Below are positions 53,260 through 62,039 of a DNA stretch of 64,000 bases, piece by piece. The DNA comes from Bacilli bacterium. Its GTDB lineage: Bacteria; Bacillota_I; Bacilli_A; RFN20; CAG-631. The DNA lies in NCBI GenBank assembly GCA_900754115.1, contig CAAEBM010000023.1, positions 108,513 through 172,512 on the forward strand, given 5' to 3'. The notes under the pieces were generated by a model. It saw only the letters and a list, made by a program, of their open reading frames with translations, made no database searches and was not told where the DNA came from. The position numbers and the translations under genes are program-made. Positions within the stretch are counted from its first letter, which is position 1. The number at the start of each line of letters is the position of its first letter.

Positions 53260-53331
53260 TTTTATTTTTTATTCCTTTCTTTGAGTTCATTTTTATTATA
53301 TAAAATGCCGCGTTTTTTTGCTAGATATTAT

Positions 53332-53365
53332 AAAAAAATCTCTTTTCATTTATATGAAAAGAGAC
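53332..53365 (-). terminator. terminator of the TVP38-like gene
   Basis: CTCTTTTCAT (53340-53349) pairs with ATGAAAAGAG (53354-53363); T-run on the minus strand. Confidence 0.8.
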
Positions 53366-53377
53366 GACTTATTAAAA

Positions 53378-54064
53378 TTATGCAGCAGGTTGTTTTTTCT
53401 TTTTATCTATTTTTCTTTTTAACAAGACAATTGCTGTTAAAAAAATTGCTAAAATCACAAAAGTAATGATTAATCCTAAAATGCTTTGGTTATATACTTG
53501 TGCCCCAACAGAGGTCCAAATGATAATACCAGGAATTCTAGATAAACAATAAATGGTTAAAACCCGACTTGGTTTAACAGGTGTGAGTCCCGCACAATAC
53601 ATTAAAATATCCTTTGGAACAAATGGCAAATTACATATGACAAATAAAGATAAAGTCCCTGCATTTGAATTTAAAAGATTTGTTATATTTTCTAACTTTT
53701 TAGGTTTGATAAAACGAGAAATAAATCCATATCCTAACCATCTTGCTATAAAAAAGGCGATAATCGTTCCGATAAAAACACCAATAATAGATAAAATAGA
53801 CCCAGCATAAATGCCAAAAATAAATCCTCCTACCATATTAACGGCATCTCCTGGTAACACAAAGACGACGACTTGCAGTATTTGTAAAAATATAAAGGCA
53901 ATAAAACTTAAACTTTTATAAGATTTTATTTTATCTCGAATAAGACCAAAATCAGAAAATATTTTTAATTTTGGTGCTAATATAATACTACCTGTAATTA
54001 CTGTTATAAAAAATAAAATAAAAATGACAAATTTAATGATATCCTTTTTCTTAGCTTTTTCCAT
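53378..54064 (-). CDS. TVP38/TMEM64 (VTT domain) family membrane protein
   Basis: 228 residues, with five or six membrane segments. Family motifs: VVVFVLPGDAVNMVGGFIFG near 65, GTIIAFFIARWLGYG near 100, and FVPKDILMYCAGLTPVKPSR near 155. VTT/DedA-type proteins take part in lipid scrambling and membrane homeostasis. A TAATCAATACAA-rich interval holds its promoter. The basic tail (KRKIDKKKKQPAA) is cytosolic. Confidence 0.87.
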   Translation of the reverse strand: MEKAKKKDIIKFVIFILFFITVITGSIILAPKLKIFSDFGLIRDKIKSYKSLSFIAFIFLQILQVVVFVLPGDAVNMVGGFIFGIYAGSILSIIGVFIGTIIAFFIARWLGYGFISRFIKPKKLENITNLLNSNAGTLSLFVICNLPFVPKDILMYCAGLTPVKPSRVLTIYCLSRIPGIIIWTSVGAQVYNQSILGLIITFVILAIFLTAIVLLKRKIDKKKKQPAA

Positions 54065-54148
54065 TTTTTTACCACCCTTACCCCAATCAATACAATATAT
54101 TAATAGGTAAAGATAAATATGTTTTAAACCACAAAAGGATTCAAAGAT

Positions 54149-54691
54149 TTATGCTTGCTCATTAAAAAACAATTGATTTAATTTTTGAACTTTTGTAAAT
54201 AACAACCAAATTAAAAAAGATAAAAGAGCTGCTAAAGCAAAACCAAATAAAATATCAGAAGGATAATGGACATAAAAATACATTCTAGAAAATGCAATCA
54301 AAGAGGCAAAAATAAAAGCAATTATCCCACTTTTCCACTTTTTATTAAAAAACAAAACAAATACAGGAATAAAACTATGTAAAGTATGACCACTAGGCAT
54401 AGAATACCCAGATGGACAAGCAATATAATGAAGATGGTTAGGATAAACAACACAAGGTCTTTCTCTTGCAATCACATTTTTTAAAAATAGATTTCCTATT
54501 AAAAATCCAACAGCCATTGTAATTAAAATATAAACTCCGATTTTTCGATACTTTTTAAAGCAAAAACAAATAATTGCTATTACAATTCCAAAAATGCCTG
54601 CTTCCCCTAAAAAAGTAAATATTTTCATTATTATGTCTAACCAATCACTTCTCATATGCTCAGCAATAAAATCAAGTATTTTCGTATCCAT
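54149..54691 (-). CDS. PAP2 superfamily phosphatase
   Basis: 180 residues, five to six membrane segments. The three catalytic blocks are KNVIARERP (near 72), PSGH in YSMPSGHTLHS (near 98) and SRMYFYVHYPSD (near 140). It could dephosphorylate undecaprenyl diphosphate or a phospholipid; the exact substrate is not fixed. A GAAAATGG-type site precedes ATG 54691. Confidence 0.88.
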   Translation of the reverse strand: MDTKILDFIAEHMRSDWLDIIMKIFTFLGEAGIFGIVIAIICFCFKKYRKIGVYILITMAVGFLIGNLFLKNVIARERPCVVYPNHLHYIACPSGYSMPSGHTLHSFIPVFVLFFNKKWKSGIIAFIFASLIAFSRMYFYVHYPSDILFGFALAALLSFLIWLLFTKVQKLNQLFFNEQA

Positions 54692-54785
54692 TTTCTCACC
54701 TTCTTTTTCAGTATATCACATTTGAATAATTTGTTTACTTTTAATTCTTTTCTCCATATAATTGAATTATAAAGGGGATGATTAA

Positions 54786-55550
54786 ATGGCTAAAACGGAA
54801 ATTAAGAAAAAAAGAGGAATAAACCTTTTTTATAATATTAATCGGATTTTAATCGGACTAATATTAATTTCAAGTGTTGTCGGTATGTTTTTTGTCGATG
54901 ATGATAGTAATCGAAGTCGTTTTGCTTTTGTTGCTGTACAATCTTTATTATTTTTGTTATGTTCCTTTGTACCACATTTTTTAGAAAAAAAAGCAAAATT
55001 GAATTTTTCTAATATTTTACTAATCATCTATTTAGTGGTGTGTATTTGCCATTTCGTATTGGGAGAAATATTTGATTTTTATGTCTACGCCAAAGGTTGG
55101 GATTCCATTTTACATACATTTACTGGAGCTACTTTAGCTATTGTTTCTTTTTCGGTGATTAATATTTTAAATGAAAATGTAAAAGGTGTAAAATTATCTC
55201 CTTTATTTGTTGCGATTTTTGCTGTTTGCTTTGCTGTAACAATTGGCGTTTTATGGGAAGTTGTAGAATATTTTGCAGATGAAATCACAGGTTCGAATAT
55301 GCAACGATATATGAATTCTGCAACAAAGGAACAATTTATTGGACGAGCAGCTTTAAAAGATACAATGAAGGATTTAATGTTAGATACTATTGGAGCAACG
55401 ATTTTTGCAATCATTGGTTACTTTGCTTTAAAACATGAAAAAAATGCTTTTGAAAAATTTACAATTTCCAAAAAAGAAAACAAAAAAGAAGAAAATTTAG
55501 CAATAGAAGAAAACGAAATTCCACTTGAAACGGAAGAAAAGAATGAATAA
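54786..55550 (+). CDS. DUF2238-like membrane protein
   Basis: 254 residues: about six membrane segments, then an acidic/basic tail of about 45 residues. Family marks: WDSILHTFTGATLAIVSF near 100, TIGVLWEVVEYFADE near 150 and LMLDTIGATIFAIIGYFAL near 200. Function unknown. AAAGGGGATGATTAA precedes ATG 54786. Divergent from the PAP2 gene. Confidence 0.78.
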   Translation: MAKTEIKKKRGINLFYNINRILIGLILISSVVGMFFVDDDSNRSRFAFVAVQSLLFLLCSFVPHFLEKKAKLNFSNILLIIYLVVCICHFVLGEIFDFYVYAKGWDSILHTFTGATLAIVSFSVINILNENVKGVKLSPLFVAIFAVCFAVTIGVLWEVVEYFADEITGSNMQRYMNSATKEQFIGRAALKDTMKDLMLDTIGATIFAIIGYFALKHEKNAFEKFTISKKENKKEENLAIEENEIPLETEEKNE

Positions 55551-55557
55551 AAAACCA

Positions 55558-55600
55558 AACCTTTTTGTTTTATGCTATAAAACAAAGAGGTTATTTTTTT
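55558..55600 (+). terminator. terminator after the DUF2238-like gene
   Basis: A 16-base-pair stem (55558-55573 with 55577-55592) with one wobble pair, followed by ATTTTTTT. Confidence 0.85.
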
Positions 55601-55601
55601 C

Positions 55602-55630
55602 TTGTCATAATTCTTTTTTTCTTTTATAAT
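55602..55630 (+). promoter_or_regulatory. promoter of the InlB-repeat lipoprotein gene
   Basis: TTGTCA (55602-55607), a 17-base T-rich spacer and TATAAT (55625-55630). The spacer has a seven-T run, shorter than the one at 16505. Confidence 0.7.
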
Positions 55631-55661
55631 GAAAAAGACTTTTTTTAAAGGGGCTGATAAA

Positions 55662-57614
55662 ATGAAGAAAAAAAGAAAAGTCACAAACTTGTTAGGAGTA
55701 TGTTTTGCTATTATTTTAACTGGCTGTTCACAAACAAAAACAACCGAATCCAATTCAAACTCTTACCAAAATTCAAATTCTAGTTCTGTTTCATTGCCGA
55801 ATTTGGATTCTAATTCAAGTTCTTCTAGCAATGTTGAAGAACCGCTACAATATTACACTTATCGCTTTTATGATGCTGAAAATATTGTTATAAAAGAAGA
55901 TACAATTTTAGAAGGAGAACCAATTATTCCGCCAGAAACTAATCCAGAAAAGAAAAAAACTAGTCAATTTACCTATACCTTTTCAAAATGGAGTTTAGAT
56001 GATTTTTCTGCAATTTCTAAAGATGAAGATATTTATCCAATTTATATTGAAACAATAAACCAATATACTTATACTTTTTTAAATTATGATGACTCCGTTT
56101 TAAAACAAGTCACTGCTGATTATGGAACGACAATTATTGCTCCAGAAGATCCTACTTATTCAAAAGAGGAAGAGTTAATTTATACTTTTATTGGTTGGGA
56201 TCAAGATTTTTCCCTTTTAACACAAGATATTACGATAAAAGCAATGTATTCTATTCAAACAGATGTACAAAAACAAGCATTTAATATTGTTCGTTCTGCT
56301 TTTGAAAAGAATCAAATCATTACGATTACTGCTTCATTGCAAGAATTTGCTGCATTGAATATTCAAATGCAATTCAGCATATCAGATGAAGTTTTACAAC
56401 AATTATTATCTTTCCAAATTGTCACGATTGAACAATTATTACAAGCTGTCACTTTAAAAGCAATCATTACTTATAATGATGAAGTCTTTTTAGTCGAAAT
56501 CAACCCATCTCAGTCTTATCTTTCCTACAAAGATAAGGTTTATCAAGTGGATTTATTAAAAACTTATCAAACACTAATTGACGTTTTACCAAAAGAAGTA
56601 TTTGACATCGTTTCTTTTTTAGAACAACTTATGAAACAAGAAATTCCTGTTAAAGATTTAAGTGTTGAAAAAACAGAAAAAGAAGCGACCATTCACGTCG
56701 TTATTGATTGTTCAAACATACAAACTTCTACTACTTTTACAAGTCAAAATGAATTTCAATGTGACGCAACATTTTCTATAAATGAAGAAGCATACGCTTT
56801 TTCATCTGCAAGCATGAGTTTTTTTAATCAAACTTTACAAGTTTCTTTACTAGAAAAAGAATTTATATTTGAAATCAATTATGACAATGCTTTAAACTGG
56901 TTAGATTGTTTGCTAGCTTTTGCTCCTTCTATTTCTAAAACAGCTCAACTTAAAGATTTCCATCTTACTGGAAAAATTCAATTATCCGCTACGGCACTTG
57001 TAAAAGCAGATATTGCTTTTGATATTAAAATTAGCATTGATGAAAACCAACATGTTTTTGCTATTTTAGATTTAACCATGTCTCCAAATTGGTTAGGTAC
57101 CACTATCATTAAAGAAAATACTCATTCTCTAGTCTATATTGACCAATCACAAAGTAAAATTTATTTAAATCGGACAACAAAAGAAGTACTTATTAAAACT
57201 TGGACTTTTGAAGAATTTCAAGCAGATATGGCAAATAATATCTTTGATATTTTAAATGCTTCTGACTCCGTACGAAGTAATTCGGATGCCCAAGCAACAG
57301 TGGATTTCAGCGAATTAATTAAAAATATTACACTCAATGAGGATAGTACACTTTTAACAATCACTATTAATAAAGATGCAATCACTTTAACAAAAGAAGA
57401 ATCCTCACTTAGCGTTTCTAAAGATTTTGTGATTGCTATTGCTACCAACTCAGAAGGATATTTGTCCTCTATAAGTTTATCAGGTGCAGTTGCTTTGTCT
57501 GTTTTTTCTTTAAACATTTCAATGACAAATGCATCACTAGTTGATATTGGCGAGTCTTTCAATGTTTCTCAAATTATCCAAGATGCATTGGAAGCAGGAA
57601 CAATTACACATTAA
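55662..57614 (+). CDS. lipoprotein with two InlB-type repeats
   Basis: 650 residues. The signal ends in LTGC (Cys 22), followed by a Ser/Asn-rich linker (25-60). Two InlB B-repeat (Flg_new-like) modules follow at about 67-135 (YYTYRFYDAENIVIKED to FSKWSLDD) and 140-205 (YTYTFLNYDDSVLKQV to FIGWDQDF). The remainder (from 210) is a large mixed beta/helix domain of unknown fold containing LQEFAALNIQMQ repeats. Cell-surface and probably adhesive or structural. ATG 55662 follows AAAGGGGC; 55629 is rejected as it overlaps the -10 box. Confidence 0.78.
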   Translation: MKKKRKVTNLLGVCFAIILTGCSQTKTTESNSNSYQNSNSSSVSLPNLDSNSSSSSNVEEPLQYYTYRFYDAENIVIKEDTILEGEPIIPPETNPEKKKTSQFTYTFSKWSLDDFSAISKDEDIYPIYIETINQYTYTFLNYDDSVLKQVTADYGTTIIAPEDPTYSKEEELIYTFIGWDQDFSLLTQDITIKAMYSIQTDVQKQAFNIVRSAFEKNQIITITASLQEFAALNIQMQFSISDEVLQQLLSFQIVTIEQLLQAVTLKAIITYNDEVFLVEINPSQSYLSYKDKVYQVDLLKTYQTLIDVLPKEVFDIVSFLEQLMKQEIPVKDLSVEKTEKEATIHVVIDCSNIQTSTTFTSQNEFQCDATFSINEEAYAFSSASMSFFNQTLQVSLLEKEFIFEINYDNALNWLDCLLAFAPSISKTAQLKDFHLTGKIQLSATALVKADIAFDIKISIDENQHVFAILDLTMSPNWLGTTIIKENTHSLVYIDQSQSKIYLNRTTKEVLIKTWTFEEFQADMANNIFDILNASDSVRSNSDAQATVDFSELIKNITLNEDSTLLTITINKDAITLTKEESSLSVSKDFVIAIATNSEGYLSSISLSGAVALSVFSLNISMTNASLVDIGESFNVSQIIQDALEAGTITH

Positions 57615-57634
57615 CAATTGACAAATTGTTAATG
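57609..57634 (+). promoter_or_regulatory. palindrome overlapping the -35 box (candidate operator)
   Basis: An 11-base inverted repeat, arms CATTAACAATT and AATTGTTAATG around GACA. Its centre forms the -35 hexamer TTGACA (57618-57623). A factor bound here would block RNA polymerase. Confidence 0.65.
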
Positions 57635-57647
57635 AAATACATATAAT
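57618..57647 (+). promoter_or_regulatory. promoter of the 57673 membrane protein gene
   Basis: TTGACA (57618-57623), an 18-base spacer and TATAAT (57642-57647), both perfect, directly after the lipoprotein stop. Confidence 0.8.
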
Positions 57648-57672
57648 TAAAATAGAAAACGGAGGGGTGTTT

Positions 57673-58092
57673 ATGAAAAATGATGGAAAAACAAAGCTTT
57701 TTATTGGCGCTGTTTTAGGTGTTTTATTAGTGATTTCAGCTTTAATTGGATTAGTATTATGGCCTATTCATAATGAATTATATGCCGGAATGAAAACTTT
57801 ATATTTGGTAACTAAAATTACGGTCTTAGTTTTATTTGCAGTGCACATTGTGCTTTGCCTTTTACCAAATGCTAAATTTGCCACTAAAATTGTGCAAACC
57901 GCTTTTGTATTAATTTTACAATTAGTTCCTTTAATTGTAAGAATTGATTTTAAATCAACTACAGCTCCGATTATTATCTTATTATTTATTTTGCTATTCT
58001 TTGTTCTTTTCTATTTTGGCCAAGGTTTATCAGCCAAAAAATTTAATGAAGACGAAGACCGAGCTGGGCATAGTTCTAACTATCGAGGATAA
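57673..58092 (+). CDS. hypothetical four-TM membrane protein
   Basis: 139 residues, not recognised. Four membrane segments (FIGAVLGVLLVISALIGLVLW; LVTKITVLVLFAVHIVLCLL; IVQTAFVLILQLVPLIV; IIILLFILLFFVLFYFG) and a short charged tail. ATG 57673 follows CGGAGGGG; the earlier GTG at 57667 is less likely. Strong consensus promoter with an operator-like palindrome suggests tightly regulated expression. Confidence 0.65.
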   Translation: MKNDGKTKLFIGAVLGVLLVISALIGLVLWPIHNELYAGMKTLYLVTKITVLVLFAVHIVLCLLPNAKFATKIVQTAFVLILQLVPLIVRIDFKSTTAPIIILLFILLFFVLFYFGQGLSAKKFNEDEDRAGHSSNYRG

Positions 58093-58097
58093 AAAAA

Positions 58098-58133
58098 GGC
58101 TCTAAGGTAAGTTTCTTACTTTAGAGCTTTTTA
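58098..58133 (+). terminator. terminator after the 57673 gene
   Basis: GCTCTAA (58099-58105) and TTAGAGC (58121-58127), extended by GTAAG/CTTAC, followed by TTTTT. Confidence 0.85.
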
Positions 58134-58136
58134 AAA

Positions 58137-58170
58137 ATAAAAGCATGATTTTTAACCCATGCTTTTTCAT
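58137..58170 (-). terminator. terminator of the 58177 gene
   Basis: AAAAGCATG and CATGCTTTTT form a hairpin whose minus-strand tail is T-rich. Confidence 0.7.
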
Positions 58171-58176
58171 TTCAAA

Positions 58177-58449
58177 TTATATTAAAGTAACGCCACCATA
58201 TACAACGCCGACAACAGCTATAATGGCAAGAACCCAATAAATAACATACCAAACGGTACTTTTTGTTCCCTTAGCAAAAGGATGAGCCGCAATGACAACG
58301 GTTAAAACTAAACTGAGTTCACCAACCATTTGTAAAATGACGCCGATACTTCCTAAATTTAAGTTTGTTGCATTTAAAATTTTCATTATACCAGCTAAAA
58401 ATAAAGCTAAAAATGCTAAAATTCCTAAAATTTTATTTCTGTCTTTCAT
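58177..58449 (-). CDS. hypothetical three-TM membrane protein
   Basis: 90 residues, not recognised. Segments at about 8-25 (ILAFLALFLAGIMKIL), 33-55 (IGVILQMVGELSLVLTVVIAA) and 65-88 (YVIYWVLAIIAVVGVVYGG). GGAGGAAAAAAT precedes ATG 58449. Convergent with the 57673 gene. Confidence 0.6.
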   Translation of the reverse strand: MKDRNKILGILAFLALFLAGIMKILNATNLNLGSIGVILQMVGELSLVLTVVIAAHPFAKGTKSTVWYVIYWVLAIIAVVGVVYGGVTLI

Positions 58450-58537
58450 ATTTTTTCCTCCATCTTTCGTCCATATTGTAGCACATTCTCTTTTATTTTA
58501 AAACAAAAGATTTATTATTTAGAAAAGGAGATTTATC

Positions 58538-59566
58538 ATGGAATGTATATTAAAAATTGAAAAAAATTGTTGGAATCGATTAGATGACTATTTTTCTTCA
58601 CTGATTCACCTTCATGGTAAGGTTTTATATGTATCGGATGAAAACATTGATAAACTTTTTGGTCAACGAATCAAGCCAATTTTAAAAAAATATGCCATTT
58701 TAAAAGAACAATTTGTCGACAATAATACAATAGAATATGCCATGGATATCGCCGAACGAGTCATCGCAACAGATATTCAATTTATTGTAGGACTCGGTGG
58801 TGGAAAAGTTTTAGATATTTGTAAATATGCCGCCTATGTTTCTAAAACTAAATTTATTTCTATTCCTACTATTGTCTCTAATGATGGAATCGCTAGCCCG
58901 ATTGCTGTTTTAAAAAGACAAGATGGAAAACCAAAAAGTTTAGGATGTGCCATTCCTTATGCTTTGTTTGTTGATTTAGAAGTCATTATGAAAAGTCCAG
59001 TTAAATACATTAAGGCTGGTATTGGTGATACTTTATCGAATTATACGGCTTTATATGATTGGAAATTAGCGACCAAAGCAAAAAAAGAACAAATGAAAGA
59101 CTTTGCTTATTTAATGTCTTCAACTGCTTTAGATACTCTTTTGAATTGTCGATTTAATCAAATGGACTATCCCTTTATAAAAAGTTTAGTGCAATCTTTG
59201 GTTTTATCTGGCATTGCAATGGATTTTGCTGGGACAAGTCGTCCTTGCAGTGGAGCAGAACATTTATTTAGTCATGCATTGGATTATTATTGTGAACAAA
59301 CCAATCTTCATGGATTACAAGTAGCCTTAGGAAGTATTGTCATGGCAAAATTACAAAACCGAAAATACGACTTTTTGCTCACTTATTTAAAAAATTTTGA
59401 TGTTCAAATCAATCCTAAAGTTTTAAAAATTTCCAAAGAAGATTTTATCTTTTGTATGCATCAAGCAAAATCATTACGACCAGATAAATATACGATATTA
59501 GATGAAGTCTCTTTAAATGACGAATTGTTATCTTGCATTTACGATGACTTATGTGAGGAATTATAA
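58538..59566 (+). CDS. sn-glycerol-1-phosphate dehydrogenase family protein
   Basis: 342 residues of the iron-containing alcohol dehydrogenase fold, nearest to glycerol-1-phosphate dehydrogenase (EgsA/AraM). NAD site GLGGGKVLDICKYAA near 87, PTIVSNDGIASPIAVL near 113, the metal Asp in AGIGDTLSNYTALYDW near 163, then SGIAMDFAGTSRPCSGAEHLFSHALD near 225 and HGLQVALG near 262 with metal His. It would reduce DHAP to sn-glycerol-1-phosphate. Cotranscribed with the nucleotidyltransferase, overlapping by one base (TAATG). AAAAGGAG precedes ATG 58538. Confidence 0.85.
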   Translation: MECILKIEKNCWNRLDDYFSSLIHLHGKVLYVSDENIDKLFGQRIKPILKKYAILKEQFVDNNTIEYAMDIAERVIATDIQFIVGLGGGKVLDICKYAAYVSKTKFISIPTIVSNDGIASPIAVLKRQDGKPKSLGCAIPYALFVDLEVIMKSPVKYIKAGIGDTLSNYTALYDWKLATKAKKEQMKDFAYLMSSTALDTLLNCRFNQMDYPFIKSLVQSLVLSGIAMDFAGTSRPCSGAEHLFSHALDYYCEQTNLHGLQVALGSIVMAKLQNRKYDFLLTYLKNFDVQINPKVLKISKEDFIFCMHQAKSLRPDKYTILDEVSLNDELLSCIYDDLCEEL

Positions 59567-60270
59567 TGGATGCTTTAATTTTAGCAGCTGGTATAGGCAG
59601 TCGATTACAAGAACTTGGGGAAAAAACACCAAAATGTCTATTAGAAGTACATCAAAAAACGCTTCTAGAAAGACAAATTTCAGTTCTTTTAAAAAACGGC
59701 ATTCAAACAATTTATATTGTGGGTGGCTATCAATTTGAAAAAATAAAACAATTCATTGACTCTACCTTTTTGAATCAACCCATTGTTTTGATTGAAAACA
59801 AAGAATATGCCACAACCAATAATATGGCTTCTTTATTGCTTGCAAAACCTTTTTTAGAAGGAAGAAGTTTTTTATGGCTAAATGGGGACATTATTTTTGA
59901 ACCTGAAGTGATTCAAGGAATCCTTTCAGATTCATTTTTAGATGCGATTGCAATCGATTCTACTTGTTATTTTGAAGAATCAATGAAAGTAACCATCGCT
60001 GAAAATCGCATTCAATCTATTGCAAAAAATATCAATATAAACCAAGCAAGTGGAACAAGTATTGACTTATATAAAATTAGTTCAAAAACTTCTTTTGCTT
60101 TATTTAACCAAGTCGATTTATTATTACAAAAAGATAAAATGCAATGGAGTGAAGTAGCTTTGAATCAAATTTTAAAATCTCATATTTTTTTACCTTTTTA
60201 TATTCATTCAAAATGGGTAGAAATTGATGATCAAGAAGATTTATTTGTTGCACAACAATTATTTGATTAA
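59566..60270 (+). CDS. sugar/alcohol-phosphate nucleotidyltransferase (LicC/phosphocholine cytidylyltransferase-like)
   Basis: 234 residues, a nucleotidyltransferase Rossmann fold. MDALILAAGIGSRLQELGEKTP with PKCLLEV (NTP site), LERQISVLLKNGI, TIYIVGGYQFEKI, ENKEYATTNNMASLLLAKP and LWLNGDIIF (Mg2+ Asp). The NN-x-SL and LNGDI patterns fit the LicC group that couples CTP to phosphocholine or related alcohol phosphates. Given the G1P dehydrogenase upstream, the most natural substrate is glycerol phosphate, giving a CDP-polyol; this is inference. Confidence 0.8.
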   Translation: MDALILAAGIGSRLQELGEKTPKCLLEVHQKTLLERQISVLLKNGIQTIYIVGGYQFEKIKQFIDSTFLNQPIVLIENKEYATTNNMASLLLAKPFLEGRSFLWLNGDIIFEPEVIQGILSDSFLDAIAIDSTCYFEESMKVTIAENRIQSIAKNININQASGTSIDLYKISSKTSFALFNQVDLLLQKDKMQWSEVALNQILKSHIFLPFYIHSKWVEIDDQEDLFVAQQLFD

Positions 60271-60281
60271 AACTAAAGTCT

Positions 60282-60312
60282 AGTAGTTTTCAAAAGAAAA
60301 CTACTTTTTTTA
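60282..60312 (+). terminator. terminator after the nucleotidyltransferase gene
   Basis: AGTAGTTTTC and GAAAACTACT (60282-60291, 60296-60305) around AAAA, followed by TTTTTT. Confidence 0.85.
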
Positions 60313-60351
60313 ATAAAAGTGTTGTTTTTATGACTTAAAATAATGAAATTA

Positions 60352-60360
60352 TGCTATAAT
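60352..60360 (+). promoter_or_regulatory. extended -10 promoter of gpmI
   Basis: TGCTATAAT, an extended -10 element, 27 bases before gpmI. The same TGCTATAAT occurs before eno at 61995-62003, so both glycolytic genes seem to use matching promoters. Confidence 0.65.
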
Positions 60361-60387
60361 GTTTTACTGGGCTAAGGAGGTTATATT

Positions 60388-61974
60388 ATGAAAAAGCCAG
60401 TTGTACTATGTATTATGGACGGATTTGGCATTACACAAAAGACGAAAGGAAATGCCATATACCTTGCAAAGAAACCAAATTTAGACTATTTAATGAACAC
60501 TTATCCTCACACCTTGCTTCAAGCGAGTGGAATGGCTGTTGGTCTTCCAGAAGGACAAATGGGGAATTCTGAAGTAGGTCATTTAAATATCGGTGCTGGA
60601 AGAATTGTATATCAATCTTTAACATTAATTAATAAAGCCATTGCTGGTGGTACTTTTTATGAAAATGAAGCGTATTTAAAAGCAATGCAAAACGCTAAAA
60701 AGAAAAATACAAATTTACACATTTTTGGCCTTTTATCAGATGGTGGTGTTCATTCGCATATTAACCACATCAAAGCTTTAATTAAAATGGCAAAACAACA
60801 AGGATTAAAAGAAGTTTTTGTTCACGCTTTTTTAGATGGTCGGGATGTAGAGCCCACCACAGCATATGATTACATTAAAGAATTGCAACAAACTTTTAAA
60901 GAAGTTGGAATTGGTCAAATTGCTACTATTATTGGTCGCTCTTATGCTATGGATCGGGATACAAATATGGAAATGATTGATAAAGCATATACTTGTATGG
61001 TCGATCATATCGGTCATGCTTATACAGATGAAAAAACTTTTTTAGAAAATCAATATCAATTATTAAAAGATACCAATCGGAAAGTCATTGATGAATTTGT
61101 AGAACCTGGATACAATGCAAACAATCCTATTAAAATTCAAGATGGCGATAGTATCATTTTTGCAAACTTTAGACCGGATCGAGCAATTCAAATTTCTACT
61201 GTCTTTACAAACCCAGAATTTTATGCTCATCCAACTAGCCAAGATAAATTTAAAGCATATGAACCAAAAACTAAACTTAAAGATTTAACTTTTGTATGTA
61301 CGATGAAATATGCGGAATCGGTAAAGGGGTTGATTGCCTTTAAGCCTGTCGCTTTAGATCACATCTTTGGTCCTTATATTGCAGAACATGGTTTAACTCA
61401 ATTAAGAATTGCAGAAACTCAAAAATATGCTCATGTCACTTTCTTTTTTGATGGAACTATTAATTTTGATGGCATTGAAAAGCCACAAATTCCTGGATGT
61501 ACACGTATTTTAATTAAATCTCCTGATGTCATTTCTTTTGATTTAAAACCAGAAATGGCTGCTTATGAAGTTTGTGACGCTTTATTAAAAGAAATTGATA
61601 AAGATATTCATGATGTCATCATTGTTAATTTTGCTAATTGTGATATGGTTGGGCATACAGCCGTCATGGATGCTACAATTAAAGCAGTAGAAGTGGTTGA
61701 TGAATGTGTCGGTAAACTATACAAAAAAGTAAAAGAAAAAGATGGTTTATTATTTGTCACAGCCGATCATGGAAATGCGGATTGTTTAATTGATGACAAT
61801 GGGTTACCAGTTACTAGTCATACGACAAATCCTGTACCTTTTATCGTTTGTAAATCAAAATTAAAATTAAGAGATGATGGAAACTTAGGAGATATATCTC
61901 CAACTTTACTACACGTTTTACATTTACCTCAACCTAAAGAAATGACAGGTCAGTGTTTAATTGTGCAAGAATAA
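60388..61974 (+). CDS. gpmI: 2,3-bisphosphoglycerate-independent phosphoglycerate mutase
   Basis: Mn2+-dependent glycolytic mutase of the alkaline-phosphatase superfamily; 528 residues. VLCIMDGFG near 10, the catalytic Ser in GNSEVGHLNIGAGR near 62, GGVHSHINH near 120, DGRDVEPTT near 150, RPDRAIQIS near 265, DMVGHTA near 420 and TADHGNAD near 455. CTAAGGAGG precedes ATG 60388. It precedes eno by 65 bases, but each has its own promoter. Confidence 0.96.
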   Translation: MKKPVVLCIMDGFGITQKTKGNAIYLAKKPNLDYLMNTYPHTLLQASGMAVGLPEGQMGNSEVGHLNIGAGRIVYQSLTLINKAIAGGTFYENEAYLKAMQNAKKKNTNLHIFGLLSDGGVHSHINHIKALIKMAKQQGLKEVFVHAFLDGRDVEPTTAYDYIKELQQTFKEVGIGQIATIIGRSYAMDRDTNMEMIDKAYTCMVDHIGHAYTDEKTFLENQYQLLKDTNRKVIDEFVEPGYNANNPIKIQDGDSIIFANFRPDRAIQISTVFTNPEFYAHPTSQDKFKAYEPKTKLKDLTFVCTMKYAESVKGLIAFKPVALDHIFGPYIAEHGLTQLRIAETQKYAHVTFFFDGTINFDGIEKPQIPGCTRILIKSPDVISFDLKPEMAAYEVCDALLKEIDKDIHDVIIVNFANCDMVGHTAVMDATIKAVEVVDECVGKLYKKVKEKDGLLFVTADHGNADCLIDDNGLPVTSHTTNPVPFIVCKSKLKLRDDGNLGDISPTLLHVLHLPQPKEMTGQCLIVQE

Positions 61975-61994
61975 CTTTAAAAATATTTAAAAAA

Positions 61995-62003
61995 TGCTAT
62001 AAT
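61995..62003 (+). promoter_or_regulatory. extended -10 promoter of eno
   Basis: TGCTATAAT 36 bases before the eno ATG. Confidence 0.65.
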
Positions 62004-62039
62004 ATCGGTGTATGAAAAAAATAAGGAGGAAATGAAAAT

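Noticed and set aside
57609..57634. Rex-binding site
   Set aside because: The half sites TTAACAA and TTGTTAA are arranged in the opposite order from Rex operators, so another regulator is more likely.
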